From NCBI RefSeq assembly GCF_001540865.1, contig NC_033626.1, forward strand, positions 11,758,676-11,822,675: a DNA stretch of 64,000 nt, given 5' to 3'. Positions 1 through 11,812 of the stretch are shown in pieces; positions within the stretch are counted from its first letter, which is position 1; the number at the start of each line of letters is the position of its first letter. This stretch comes from Ananas comosus (lineage: Eukaryota > Streptophyta > Magnoliopsida > Poales > Bromeliaceae). Below the pieces are notes generated by a model. That model was given only the letters and a program-made list of their open reading frames with translations, was not told where the DNA came from and made no database searches. A program made the position numbers and the translations under genes.

Positions 1-241
1 AAATCCACGCTCAATTTTTCAAATTTTTGAAAAATACATTCCCCACAAATAAAAGGCGGAAAATTACTACACACAAAGTTGTAGAAAATTCATGCTCTAT
101 TTTTTAAGCCCGTGCTAATTTTTTTGGAAAAAATATGCACACAAATACATATTGCACAAAAATCCATTAGTTCTACTCTAAAAAAATAAAAATTATAAAA
201 ATATGTAAAAGCTTTTCCATTAGCCACCTAAAATTGCTATT
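1..241. other. AT-rich intergenic sequence
   Basis: No coding signal or clear repeat boundary is seen. The sequence is AT-rich with several A-runs and leads directly into the target site of the LINE fragment that follows. Confidence 0.6.
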
Positions 242-588
242 AAAATTTGGAGTTGAAGCGGTCTTGTACTACAATATCTGAATTGATAGCCTGCTGGTGG
301 ATTATTTGGGAGGTTAGGAATAGTGTGATATTTAGGAATACTCAACCAGACCCCCTCCAAGCAGTCCACAAGATTAAACACTCAATGAAGATTTGGGACC
401 AAATTCTGCGAGGCCGACGGTAGACGAACTTCTTCTTTTTTTATCTTTTTTTTTTTCTTTTTTCTTTTTTTAATCGCCCCTTTCAGAGGCCGACGTTGCC
501 TCACCCATGTAGCATAATTCATTTTTTCAATGAATGAAGCGGGTAGCGTGCTACCTATTTCTCAAAAAAAAAAATTTGGAGTTGAAGC
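242..588 (+). mobile_element. 5'-truncated LINE, 3' end only, with 18 bp target-site duplication
   Basis: The insertion is bounded by an 18 bp direct repeat, AAAATTTGGAGTTGAAGC, at 242-259 and 571-588. Inside, a plus-strand frame from about 281 encodes the last ~48 residues of a plant LINE reverse-transcriptase protein (for example LIAWWIIWEVRNSVIF) and stops at 421-423. The same C-terminal pattern, [18 protein letters not shown], occurs in the longer LINE at 24 kb. The 3' UTR ends with the shared tail around 533-563 (GAAGCGGGTAGCGTGCTACC) and an A-run. This is a dead-on-arrival L1-type copy made by target-primed reverse transcription. Confidence 0.88.
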
Positions 589-3199
589 TAGAATACATCT
601 AAAAGTATATAGCATTCACTTGTTTTTAATTTTTTAGTCCTTGAATCAAATACTATTTTACCACCGCCACTAAAATTCTAGGCATTAAAAGGCTACGAAG
701 ACTGAAAATAAGTGAATAGTGATGCTTCTAATAAAAATAGTTTAGCATAATTCTTAAATTTTGAAGGGATTATAATGCATATCTCCCCTCAACCACAACC
801 TTGCTATATTCTATTTTTAAGTTTCTGGACCAGTTAAAAAGTAACGCTCTAATGAGTTCGGAACTTTTACAAGCTGAAGCAAGATTTTAGTTCTAAGACT
901 CCATTTGTATAGGAAGTTTTTCTATATTGCAGTTTCATAATGCCAGTTATATTCAGTCAATTAAATACTTTATTTTGAGAGAAAAGTATAATAAAAATAA
1001 ATTTTTTTTATAATCTATGATGTGATAGATAAATTGTAGAAAAGAAATATGATTGGTTGAGGCACGCCACATAGGATATATAACTGACATATTCTAGACC
1101 TTTTCCGATTTGGAAATGTGGTAAGAATATTCTGTATATCGTACTCATTAGAGTACAGTAAAAAATATTATATTTAATTACTTTCGTATGTACTGTTACA
1201 TTGAATTTTATTATAATAAATTAATTATGATATATTTTTTACAATTCCAATAAATACAAAGTAATATATTTCTATCTATTTTCACTTTAACTCCGTTTTA
1301 TCTAATGTTATTGGATTGCCCTCAATATCAAGAGAGTTCTAAGAAGAAGATGTGTCAAGAACTCTTACAAGCGTCTCGGTAAAGCTATATTAATAGTTAA
1401 TTAATTCATTAGTCAGGGTACATCAACAAGGAAAAAAAACATAGAAAGGGCAAAAAAAAAAGAAAATCTCACTATATTTTCTTACTCATTTCTAATGCCT
1501 TCCTTACTTGTATTTGGGCAAGATTAAATTATGGTAAAAAAAAAAAAGTCTCTATTTGGCCATATTAGAGCGAAATATTAAATGGTGTTATATTTGCTAG
1601 CCTTATGTATTATAAGATAGTCATTTAATAATATATTTAAACAGCCAGTTTAAACAATGTTTCTCATTTTTTAAGTTAATAGAAAAAGATTCTCATTAAA
1701 TGTAACGACACGATTCTTGGTTCAGATAAAGATCAAGAGATTAGTACTATAGGATCACCTAATTTGTCCTGCAGGACTATGTACAAGTCATTACAAAGGA
1801 CTCTAAAAAAATAAAAATAAAAATAAAAATAAAAATGACCTTTTCCTTTTTGTGAATAGAAGCTTCTAAGTCATTTGAACGATTCATCGAATCTTATTTG
1901 CATAATGGCATCTTACATGCGATTGAAAGTGTGTTCATGATTATGTTTATAGCTTATGAGTCGGTAAATTTAAAAGGAAAAAATATATGAAACTTATCTG
2001 AACGGTAGACCATTTAGATTTGACCTACTAAATATTTTTAAACTTTGATTTTATTGCTTAATCTTTCAATTTGTTTGATGTTACTTAATCCATGACACTT
2101 TAATCGTAAAATTTGAATGCGTCACATATTTTTACAAATTTGAATGAGTCATGATTTGGCTACAGATTTACTTAATCCATGACACTTGGAGGGTGATGGA
2201 TAGGAAATGTGACTAGTGGTGTAAAAATAATTTTTCCTGAAATAAATTTTTCTCTCAAACCACGACGCTGCCCTGTTGCGGAGCTTTATTCTTTGTCGGC
2301 ATCGCTCTTTTGTTTTATCTTAATTAATGTAATAAATATAAGTTTGTTATGGCTCCTGTACCAGGGTACACAAACAGCTGTAATGGTATGCAGAAAACTA
2401 GTCTAAGAACTTAAGAGCAACAATAAAATCTAGGGATTTAAATAGCTTCTCTAGACACAACATGGTTTCGTTAAGCCGTAATTGCTACGTTACGGGAAGT
2501 GGCACATCGAATTCACGTGGGAGAGTACATCGATTACATTGTAGGACAGCTAAGATCTTTTGATATCAGGGTTGTGGTGTTCTTTTTTATTATTATTTTA
2601 ATTTCTTTTTTTTTTCAGTTTGATGGAGAGTTTTTGATATCTCGGTAAGATTATAATGAAGGAAAATTACACAGAGATTCAACAGAGCCTTATTTGATCA
2701 CCCTAATGAATCCTCACATCATCAGAACATTGACATGATGGAACTTGTCGTGAACTGATAAAAGAAAAATTAGTTGTACAGTCGAAGTTTTGGAATCTGC
2801 ACCTAACATCACATTCACTGGTGAAGCCTACTTTCTCATTTGCTTTCGCGGCTGAATCTTTGATGAGCCCCAAGCCCAAATTACAATTACCAATCTTCAT
2901 AAAACCCAAACAAGTAGTATATACAATTTTCTGTGTAAGAAACATGGGAAAAGGAAAAGGAAACTGGTGCCCCAAGATCCTCTCCAAAACTGAACCTCAG
3001 ATATTCTCTGTAAGTAAAAAAAAAAAAGGTTGAATCTTATCTGGACTTCTAGCATCATCTTCAATTCTTGATAGTCTCTTGTAAGTATTATTCCGAGTTG
3101 GAATGATCAAGAGTAGAAAATGTAGCCGAGTCCAAAACCTCTTCCGAGTTGTCAAGAAAATCCTTGTATCTCCTAGCTCGATGCGATTCAACTCTATTG
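589..3199. other. Intergenic DNA downstream of the transporter gene
   Basis: AT-rich DNA with A-runs and short (AAAAT)n near 1808-1835. No ORF here looks like a gene. The last few hundred bases, about 2950-3199, are probably the 3' UTR of the minus-strand transporter, but no polyadenylation signal was assigned with confidence. Confidence 0.55.
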
Positions 3200-6100
3200 C
3201 TATAAAAGCGCTTTCTCATCATTCTCGTCAGCCTCGAAATCTTCGTTCCCATAAACAATATCAATGACACTCCTTTCTCCCCCCAAAAGCTCCTTACGAG
3301 AAACTGCAATTTCAGAATAATCTCCGACTTCATCAGAGCTCTCCAACTCTATCTGCTGCATTTCTGATGCTATCAAACTATCCATCCTCGCCCTCTCTCT
3401 GTCCCTTGGATAGGTGCGGTAAAGGAATGAATATATCAAGCAACATAGTGTCATTGGAATGGCGATAGCAGTGTAAAGTGCCTTTGCTAAGGACGCGGCA
3501 TTTTCTCTGTCTGTTTCAATGCTGGTACTTGCACCTTTTCCATAAGGAACTGGCTTGTAGCCGTAGACACGCTCGGCTAGAAGGCCAACAACAGGTGGAG
3601 CAAATGAAGCGAGCACAGATTCAAAGGATCGGTCAAGGGCATAAATACTTGTTCTTGACTTCTCAGGGACAATCTCCGCAAATATGGGGCTGCGTGAAGA
3701 ACAAAACCATCAGTAAATATTCGAAATAGCTAGCTGCAGAATGTGGCACTGACTAAAATCATTCAGAAGATGTTTCTTAACTTCCATGAGGGCAATTTAA
3801 TGAGAACTACCTAATTTAACAATGCAAGAAAAAGCGAGAATGATTCAAAATCTGTGCATTAAGTGAATTCCACAAAACGGTGTCTCTTGATTCTGAATGC
3901 GGAAAAGCAAGTAGTAAGCTATCCAGCAAGGTATAGGAAATAATTAATAACTTGAAAGCTGTATTTCTATCTGAATAGGTTACCTTAATTGGTAACCATT
4001 TAGTACCCGTTCACTTGTTACATCAGTAATGGCATATGTGGCTTACAGCTCTCAAATAAGATATGCACTTTTAAGGCATCACCCAATATATTTACTCATA
4101 AAAGCCATGAATTAATATAAATGTTAACTACACAGCAGGTGTAAAATGCACTATAGATTCTTCGTTAATTATGAAACCTCTAAAAAGCAAGGCATATAGC
4201 AGATGTGCCTTGCAGATCCTGTGTACTGGAACCACCTTAGATCATCTGTTTGTACATAAACATGATTGACTAGAAATAAAAAAAAACATTGTAAATTGCA
4301 CCTTAGCTCAGCACTAGAATCTATAGCAGAAGGGGTAGGAAATTTCTCATGACTTCCAATTCTAGTAGCCGTTTTCGCAAATTTAGCAAATATCTCACAT
4401 TTCTCGTTGCATGTTATGATAGCGCGAGTAATATCATTATCATTCTACTCTCTTAAAAGTAGAAAAGAAAAAAAAAGAAGAATTAAAATGCCAACATACT
4501 TGTTTGTGGCAGGAGCATTCCAGGAGATGCTAAGACCCATAATGAACATGACAAAGGCGTGCCCAAAAGCTGTGGAGGGGTCATCAGGCAAGGCCAGCAT
4601 CAAGATGGCCCCAAGTGGGATTGCAGAAGCTGAGCTTATCTGCGACAAAATAATTCTTCCAGAGTTTGGGTACCTTTTCGCAAGAGAATCGCCCATCTTT
4701 CCACCCACTAATCCCCCAATCGAACTTGCCACAGCAAACATGCTCATAAGAAACCCTGTCCCCTCATGCGAAAACCCCATGAGCTCCAACCACATAGGCG
4801 CAAATGATAGGGCGGACCAGGGAAATGTGCCAGTAACACCCTGAGCTACAATAATTCGAAAAGAGGGGATTTTCATGACAGCCTTAGCTTCTATTATAAG
4901 ATCTTTTACTTCTTTCAGTGCAGACTTTCGTGCAGCAAGCTCAGTATTAGTCGTTACTCCATCCGGAAAATGCGGATCCGCTGCAAAGAGTCGGACCAAG
5001 ATTCCTACGACTACGCTTATTATGGCTACAAGATGGAAGGCTATTCTCCACCCGGCAATACCCATGAATGAAGTTGATGCCAGTAGGAGGGTGAGAATCC
5101 CGCCAATTATGGACCCCAGGTTTCCAGTAAGTTGTAACCATCCAAAGGCGGAGCCGCGTGTGCTATCATTGGTTGAGTCGGCAACAAGAGACTGGATGGC
5201 TGGGGTCACTAGGGCGAGCCCAACACCATTTAACCCTCTTGCAATTGCTACCTGCACAGTTATCAAGTTTAAATCACATCAGCACACATTTTTTTCAAGG
5301 CCAAACTATCGTAATCTTCTAGGAAGTTCGATTTCTCGTAAACAAGCACAGTTGAGAATTAGACCAACCAGATAAATGTGTATCTTTTTCAACATGTACA
5401 ATCTAATTTCCACTCAAATAATCCCATTGTTGGAAAGTCACAGTAGTCATTAAATAACCAATGCTAGCAAGACCTCTTTACCTAACATCAAAGCATCCTG
5501 CACTGAACTTACAGACTAGATTATACACTTAAGCAAATTAAAATGGGAGATATTTATAGTGTTTATTTTTTTTCAGTAACTTAATTAATCTCGTTTCCCC
5601 TCTGATTGAAACCTCAAACTATCGCAGCAACCTATTCATAATTACAAATAATTGAGGGGCAAGTCCAAGCGCCAGAAAAGCAGAGAAAGGTAAGCTCAAT
5701 GGCAATGTTGTTATAAACTGATTTTGGAGAGCCAATGTCTCAAATGTTCACAAGTGACACACTACATTAAATTAAATTTAATCTATAATCTCCTGCCAAG
5801 AGGCAGAAACTAAACTAATCCTCTTCTACATTACAGCTAATGCACAATCCCCTGCCATGTGTCAACAACTAAGCCTACAAGCAAAAATTCTTATCCATTT
5901 CGGATAAACTAAAGTGTTATTAAATAAGCATCCAACGATTATACATCACCGACTAAGTAGTAACCACGCAACACCTCCATTTCATGATCGTCGCCGTGTT
6001 ATTAAATAACATCAAGATCATATTTTCTTATTTATAAAAAGAAAGGGTTTCAGCTCAATTCACCGAATCCACACTGCATCCTATAATTAACGCTAAACTT

Positions 6101-6628
6101 TTTCTACAATACTATTCATAAAATCAAAACAACAACAAAATTGTAAGTACATATTATGCTCTATTCATATAATCAAAACAAAAACGAAATAATAAGTGGA
6201 TATTACGGTAACCGCGCAACAATACTAAAGCCAGTTCACCGCTCGATTCAACTCCCAAACCCACACAGACCCCAAATCACAATTCACAGCACAACAATAG
6301 CAACCAAAAGAGATCGAGATCAATCCCTAACCTCGAAGAAGGTGTCGGAAACCGCGACGAGGAAGGTGGCCGCGGCCCACAGGAAGGCGCCGAGGGCGAT
6401 GACGTGCGCCCTGTTATGCCTCACGGCCATGTACGCGGCGAGAGGGTAACACGAGGCTTGGACGATGGAGCGAAATAGGGTTAGGGATCCGAGCCCCGTG
6501 GGGGTAGTGTTGAGCGCCGCGCCCACCTCCTTGTACACCGCGGGGAGAAGCGCCTCGTCGGCCCTCTCCATGATCGAGGCCAAGTTCACCAGCACCAGCG
6601 TGCGCCGCTCCTTCCCCCCCATCGCCAT
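3200..6628 (-). CDS. Major facilitator superfamily transporter, UNE2/spinster-like
   Basis: Probable 12-segment membrane transporter of the plant MFS_1 group that contains Arabidopsis UNE2 (AT1G78130) and AT4G36790; substrate unknown. Three exons in reverse: 6628-6332, 5251-4500 and 3689-3200. They join in phase with GT/AG borders and give 512 residues. The start ATGGCG at 6628 has a strong monocot context; an in-frame ATG 60 bases upstream is possible but would add a low-complexity extension. Recognisable stretches are ASIMERADEALLPAVYKEVG near the N-terminus, GWLQLTGNLGSIIGG in the first half, and APATNNPIFAEIVP, which is rebuilt exactly across the second splice junction. Many hydrophobic segments alternate with short loops. 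The last ~60 residues are an acidic hydrophilic tail rich in Glu and Asp, probably cytosolic. No break in the reading frame is seen. Confidence 0.92.
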
Positions 6629-7322
6629 GGGAGACCCTCCTCCTCCTCTTCGCTCCTCCCTCCTCGATCGATCTAGGACGAAGCTCAAAGGGAGGAGGAG
6701 AGGAAGTGATAGAGACGAAGGGGGAAGAGATCAAGGAGAGAGAAAAAAGAGGGAGCGTTTCGACCCGCGCGGGTACGGGTCGTGTGACGCGGATATCACT
6801 CCGCGAAGGAGAATATTCCGCGTGCGCGTGGTTTGAAAATTTGAATTGGGATCGCGAGTTTTGACTACATTATCTACCCGGGGAGGGAGAGTTTGAATTG
6901 TTCTGGACGGTTTGACTTTTCAAGGAAGTGAAAGCTTTTGGAATGAGAACGAAATGCTTTCTCAAATCCGAATCAATTCCTAATTTTATCTTTTTTTGCA
7001 GATCTTATTTGGTACTAATTAAAGTGTAAAAGGGTATCTATTAAACAGCATTTCTCTAAATAATTAAAAGAGACTTTTGCTCACAAATGGTGTAAAAGTT
7101 TTTTTTAAAAAAAATTTTGGGCAAACTTATAAGGACGCTATTCTACTCTACTCGAGAGTGTAAAGTTGTTGATAAAATTTTAAGCATACCCAAATAATTA
7201 CTGAATAAAAAATTTCAATATCCAAACAAGATCTTATTGAACAGTATAACGAAACATGTGAATTAAAATTCAAAGACATGATGCTTGAAAGGATTTTTGT
7301 TTATTCTACGTAATTCGCATTT
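6629..7322. other. Transporter promoter side and intergenic DNA
   Basis: The first ~150 bases are purine-rich on the plus strand and form the probable 5' UTR and core promoter of the minus-strand transporter. The rest becomes AT-rich with no coding signal. Confidence 0.5.
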
Positions 7323-7588
7323 TCACCTGAAGTTGCATCCTGCAGGTCCCCTATAGAAACCAATGCCCGGGCCAGCTATGTTTGTTGAAATATCACAACA
7401 TGCAGAGCGGATACTATTGGTTACATAGAACAGGCAATCATCTTGCTTTGGCACCACTTGCTGATTCTCGTCACCTATGATCGTCGTGCGCCGCACGTAC
7501 GCGGCTTGTCCGTAGCTTTCGTACAGGTAATGCCCGCTACACTCCGGAGCAGGGGTGTCAGCGAGCCGAACATTAGGTTTTTAGCTTT
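7323..7588 (-). pseudogene. Neprosin-domain (DUF239) C-terminal exon relic
   Basis: An open minus-strand frame of about 77 codons runs from near 7556 to a TGA at 7323-7325, with no start codon. It reads CSGHYLYESYGQAAYVRRTT, then IIGDENQQVVPKQDDCLFYV, and ends with GIGFYRGPAGCNFR. The order GH(F/Y)-x-E-x-(F/Y)-G-x-A-x-Y-x-R, then an isolated Cys-x-Tyr segment, then FYxGGPGxxxxC is the usual C-terminal layout of plant neprosin/DUF239 proteins, which are secreted prolyl-endopeptidase relatives. No upstream exon is visible. The frame hits a stop near 7590, and repeat DNA follows. It is either a truncated pseudogene or the last exon of a gene disrupted by insertions. The family call rests on pattern only. 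Confidence 0.55.
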
Positions 7589-7771
7589 TGGATTGAGAAA
7601 TGTATTGTTAGAATAATGTGGGCCCCCTAGAGTTAAGTGAGTGGTTGGTTGAATAATATAATCTAATGGGTAAAAATAACCAAAAGATTAAATCTAACGG
7701 TGAAAAACTCGATAGCACCAAGCCGTTGGTGCTATTGATAGTATCCCAGCCTATATATATATATATAGTAC

Positions 7772-8011
7772 GGCTACTATACTCTTATGAGTATAGAGCC
7801 TTTTGTACTCATAAATTTTTTACCGTTTGATCTACCCTTTAATCATTTTCATCCGTTAAATTATACTATTCAACCAGCCACCCACTCAACCCTAGGAGGC
7901 CCACTATCAACCTAATCGTAACCACTTTCATCCCAACCGCACATTTTTTTATCTGAACGGTCAAAAAGTTATGAGTATAAAGGGCTCTATACTCATATAA
8001 GTATAATAACC
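7772..8011. mobile_element. MITE with about 43 bp terminal inverted repeats
   Basis: The left end, starting GGCTACTATACTCTTATGAG, is matched by the reverse complement of the right end, GGTTATTATACTTATATGAG. Both continue through GTATAGAGCC and a final ACTCATAA. The 240 bp body has no ORF. Both flanks carry CCCAGCCTATATATATATAT (from 7745 and from 8010), so either the target site was unusually long or the element sits in a duplicated TA-rich stretch. Confidence 0.75.
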
Positions 8012-8015
8012 CCAG

Positions 8016-8052
<37 letters not shown>

Positions 8053-9206
8053 TTCTTTTTTGACCTAATTGGCCTGCAACAATACTTTAATCGGAGCGAA
8101 GTAGAGTCAGAGCTCGAGCGAGCTAAGCTGAGCTTGGTTAGTCTCTAAGTTTGTCTAAAGGCTAGCTTGAGCTTGACTTGATCTAGCAGGGGTCGAGTTT
8201 AAGCTCCAGTTGCCAAACTCTCAAGCCCGCTCGGCCTCGGTGTAAGACTATTTTATCTACTATTTACGTGGTTTTAATTTACGACTCTCATGATGCTAAG
8301 GGGGTGTTGTGTTTACAATTTGGTTAAAAATCAAGTTTGGTGTAAGTAACAAATGTTGGTCTTCTCATCTGGTAACGTAATGCCGAAAAATTTTCAGCAT
8401 TTATTGTGAGGCTAGATTTTTAAATTTCACTATAACAGATGATTTTGAACTAATTTTTTTTAGAAAATAGTTTTTAGTAATTTATATCTCTAGCTACTTA
8501 CCCAATCTCGCACAATCTTCATGATGAATGGCAAAGCGAATATTTCCACTCATAATTAATTTGATTTCCGGTCGAATTACAATTTTATGAATCCAAACGC
8601 CCCACGTTGAAACTTATTCTACTGAATTTTTATTCGCCACTTTAACCGTAGACAATTTTGCAATCGATTACGAATTCATACCAATTACTCTGTTTGAGAT
8701 TGTGGGAGATTGCATTAAGTGCGGACAAAAGTATGATAAGAAAAAATTATAAGTATTTCCGTATGTAAGATAATGCTGTACATTCATCTCCGTGGAACAG
8801 GTCCACGGGATGTGTGTGTATACGAACTTACGAAGAGGCTGGGGTCGTTCGCGTGTATACACGTGGCACCATTTAGCGTTCGCCTCCGTGTACCGTGGGC
8901 CCACGTTATAGGAGGCCCACTCGTTTACTACGTAACTGTGGGCCTACTACGTAGCCTGTGGCCCCATTTAACCCAATAGGATTTCGTTTTTCTCTTTGTT
9001 ATGTAATAATTTGTTCGTCAGCAGGACGCAATGATGATGTCAGTATAAAGTTGCTGGGCTTTACATTAAAAATGGCCCGGCCCAATAAAAGACAAGCCCG
9101 AATTTTTTCAATATCTACAACTCGGGATAATTTTAAGCTTTAAAATTGAAGGTATGAACATTTAAATTTCAACCGGCTACCGAACACAAACACGGCCCGC
9201 AAACTC
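8012..9206. other. Intergenic DNA with TA microsatellite and a possible second MITE
   Basis: A (TA)n run occupies about 8017-8050. Between about 8299 and 8604 a segment starts AGGGGGTGTTGTGTTTACAA and ends with the roughly inverted AATCCAAACGCCCC, so it may be a diverged hAT- or PIF-type MITE. No gene is seen. Confidence 0.4.
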
Positions 9207-9500
9207 AAATTGGCTTAAAGATATCAACATCCTTCCATGTAGCGAGAGAGCAAATTGGGTCGAGTTATGTTGTATCTGTACATTTTAAATTAATTGGTTG
9301 TTCCTGTGCAGTGGCGGGAGATCAGGTGGATCGAGTCACATTCGAAATGAGAGAAGGTCGGATTGGACCGAGTCATATTTAAAGTGGCGTGAGGCGGATT
9401 GGGCCGAATCATATTCAAAGTATACGTTTTAAGTAAATTGATTGTATCCTTCTAACTGCTCGAATTTTTGAAAATTAATGGTCAGCACCAATAATCCGAT
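9207..9500 (+). mobile_element. Degenerate solo LTR of the TRIM family
   Basis: The sequence begins ATTGGCTTAAA, contains several 'gggccgagtcatattcgaa'-like modules and ends GCACCAATAATCCGATA. This matches, with divergence, the TRIM LTRs at 53.6, 53.9 and 59.7 kb. At ~294 bp it is longer than the 238 bp of the intact LTRs, apparently because one internal module is repeated. Confidence 0.6.
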
Positions 9501-11326
9501 AGAAATAGAACTCGGATATGCTTGTGTTGCATGATGTGAAAGCATGGCTACATCCTTGTACGGTGGTTGAAAGGCAAAATGGGGCCCCCTATCAATCGAG
9601 TGCCCCACTTTGTTATTTCCGTATAATAGCAACAATGTTGTGTGTGATAAAATGATGCTTGTGGAGAGAAATAGCACAACATTGCTCACAATAGAGAAAA
9701 GGATGAGGTGGTGGCTTATGGAAACATTCATCATGGGGTGAGAGACAAGGGAGAGGCCCAGTTTAGGACCTAATGAATTGCAGCTTCTTTGTCTTTTAGT
9801 TGGTGCAACACATTGAAGAAGGCATCAGGGCTCAGACGAAATGCGCACTAATAAATTACTGTTAAAATCATAAGAAATAAAAATTTAACCTGTTTGAATG
9901 TAATGTGGGAGTCTAATCTATTAAAAGATCAAGGTGGGGTTCGAAGAGACGATCGATCTTAATATATTAGCTAAAACATCGTTCTGATGAAAGTAATAGA
10001 TCAAACATAATCACTATATATATTTAATACAAGACGAAGTAAACAAAGCTGAATGTTTGATTGACTTCTAAATAAGCCAATTATAATGAAATAAGAACAA
10101 TTTTTCTATCCCATCATCAGCTAAAGGCTCTCGTCACTCCATTGTTATAAAATTTATCATCATAGTCGTTGTTAAGAATATAACTAAATTAAAAAAGGAA
10201 AACATATATAAAAAAATTAAGTGAGAGTTGCAAAATTGTGTTGTTGTCCAACAAGGTCGCTTTTCCACAGTTGCTGTTACCTAACTCGGAGGGATTGGGA
10301 CGTGCCAAATATAGGTGACCCACATTTTATTTCAATTTAATTTGAGATTCTAGGTGATGCTAATGTAGCATTATAATTAAATTAAGTAAATGATTTTGAT
10401 GCTGTACTTTAATTATTTGTTGGGTTGAAAATATTTAAAAAATAGTCCCACATGAAAAAAAAATAATAATAATAATAAAGTAGGTATAAAGAATTGATAT
10501 GCATATTGTTAGGTCCAAACTAATTATAGTACTCCCTATCTGTAAAATAGAACACCTAAGGCCTTTTGGATTCCAGATTAAAATATCCAACATTATTCAC
10601 CGTAAATTTTCTTTTATGTAGTTAAAAATTAAAAGTTTATTCTTTTTTCCTTTTAAGTAAATTTTAATATTCATAAGTCGGTAGTACAACACATTTCACC
10701 AGAGAGATAATTTATCTTATGACAGAAAAATAGTTTGAAGGTCGAATATAAAAATTTATTCTGAACATTTAATAACACTCAGCGTCTACCAAATGCTATA
10801 ATTTTTTAAAAAAAATTAAAAAAACATATTTATCGAGTAAGATTCTCGAGCATTGAGACAGAGACTAAATCATTAGTGTGCAGGAATTTTATGTAGTACT
10901 TCTAAGAGCCGGAAATTAGGCAACAATTATTGCACCCAAGAACCCAATAAACCACGAGTCCAATTCTTAGGTCATGGGATCTTCTTTCGGGTCAAGTCAA
11001 TTAATTACATCACTTTTGGTCAAATTAATCGACAAAGTCATGGGTCTGATCCTTCCCATGACCTGGTCGCGTCAATTTGTAGTCTAGTAGTTAATTAATT
11101 TAATCAGACCTTACGTGTAACTTAGGCACAACTTATTAAGTATCTTGAATATTATAATTCAATGCTTAAAGGATGTAGCCAAAAACGATCAATTTTTATT
11201 TAGTTTTATACCTTTTCATTGCAATAGGGTGGAATTGGTAGCTTTTAAACTATTGCAACGTGAGAGGGTCGGAAAGATGAAAGATGTGTTAACAAGTCAT
11301 TTATTTCCTATTAAAAAAAGAAGAAG

Positions 11327-11357
<31 letters not shown>

Positions 11358-11643
11358 TGGCCAAGAAAAACATATTTGTTTGATGCCAGGAAACAAATGG
11401 ATATAAAACGAATAGTTAGGATAGTTATTTCATATCCAGAATGAATTGGAAATAAAATTTATACTTCCATAGCAATTTAAAGTATGAAATTGAAAGTGTG
11501 CAAATTAAGAACAAGCAGGTCTCGTACAATGTTTTCTTTTACTTCTTCTTCTATCTATCTATCTATCTATTTATCTATATTAAACACATGATTTTGGGTC
11601 ATACAGTATTGGGTTTAGATTCAATTCGGAGATAAAAGATAGG
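9501..11643. other. Gene-free AT-rich intergenic DNA
   Basis: No coding or RNA feature is seen. It holds short simple repeats such as (AAT)n near 10460 and a (GAA)n run at about 11316-11356. The open frame around 11145-11444 is probably chance, helped by that GAA run. Confidence 0.55.
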
Positions 11644-11812
11644 TGTTGGATCATCAGTGCTAATCACAATTCTAAATGCTTGAATTGTTAAAAAAAAGGG
11701 CAATTAATTTACTTAGAGTGAACAGACACACACTATTCATAAATTTCGATTGTAATTAGATAAACCCGATCTTCATCATGAGCCAGAATAATGACCTCTT
11801 TAAAGATATCAT
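11644..11812 (-). mobile_element. Old remnant of a TRIM LTR
   Basis: It starts TGTTGGATCATCAGTGCTAA and continues with a diverged form of the LTR start seen at 53580, including 'ttaatttacttagagtgaac' in place of 'caattcacttaaagcgtaca'. Similarity fades within about 170 bases, so this is an eroded or truncated minus-orientation copy. Confidence 0.5.

Noticed and set aside
11145..11444. Plus-strand 99-codon frame with a poly-Arg run
   Set aside because: The run comes from a GAA microsatellite in AT-rich DNA, and no homology or gene structure is seen.
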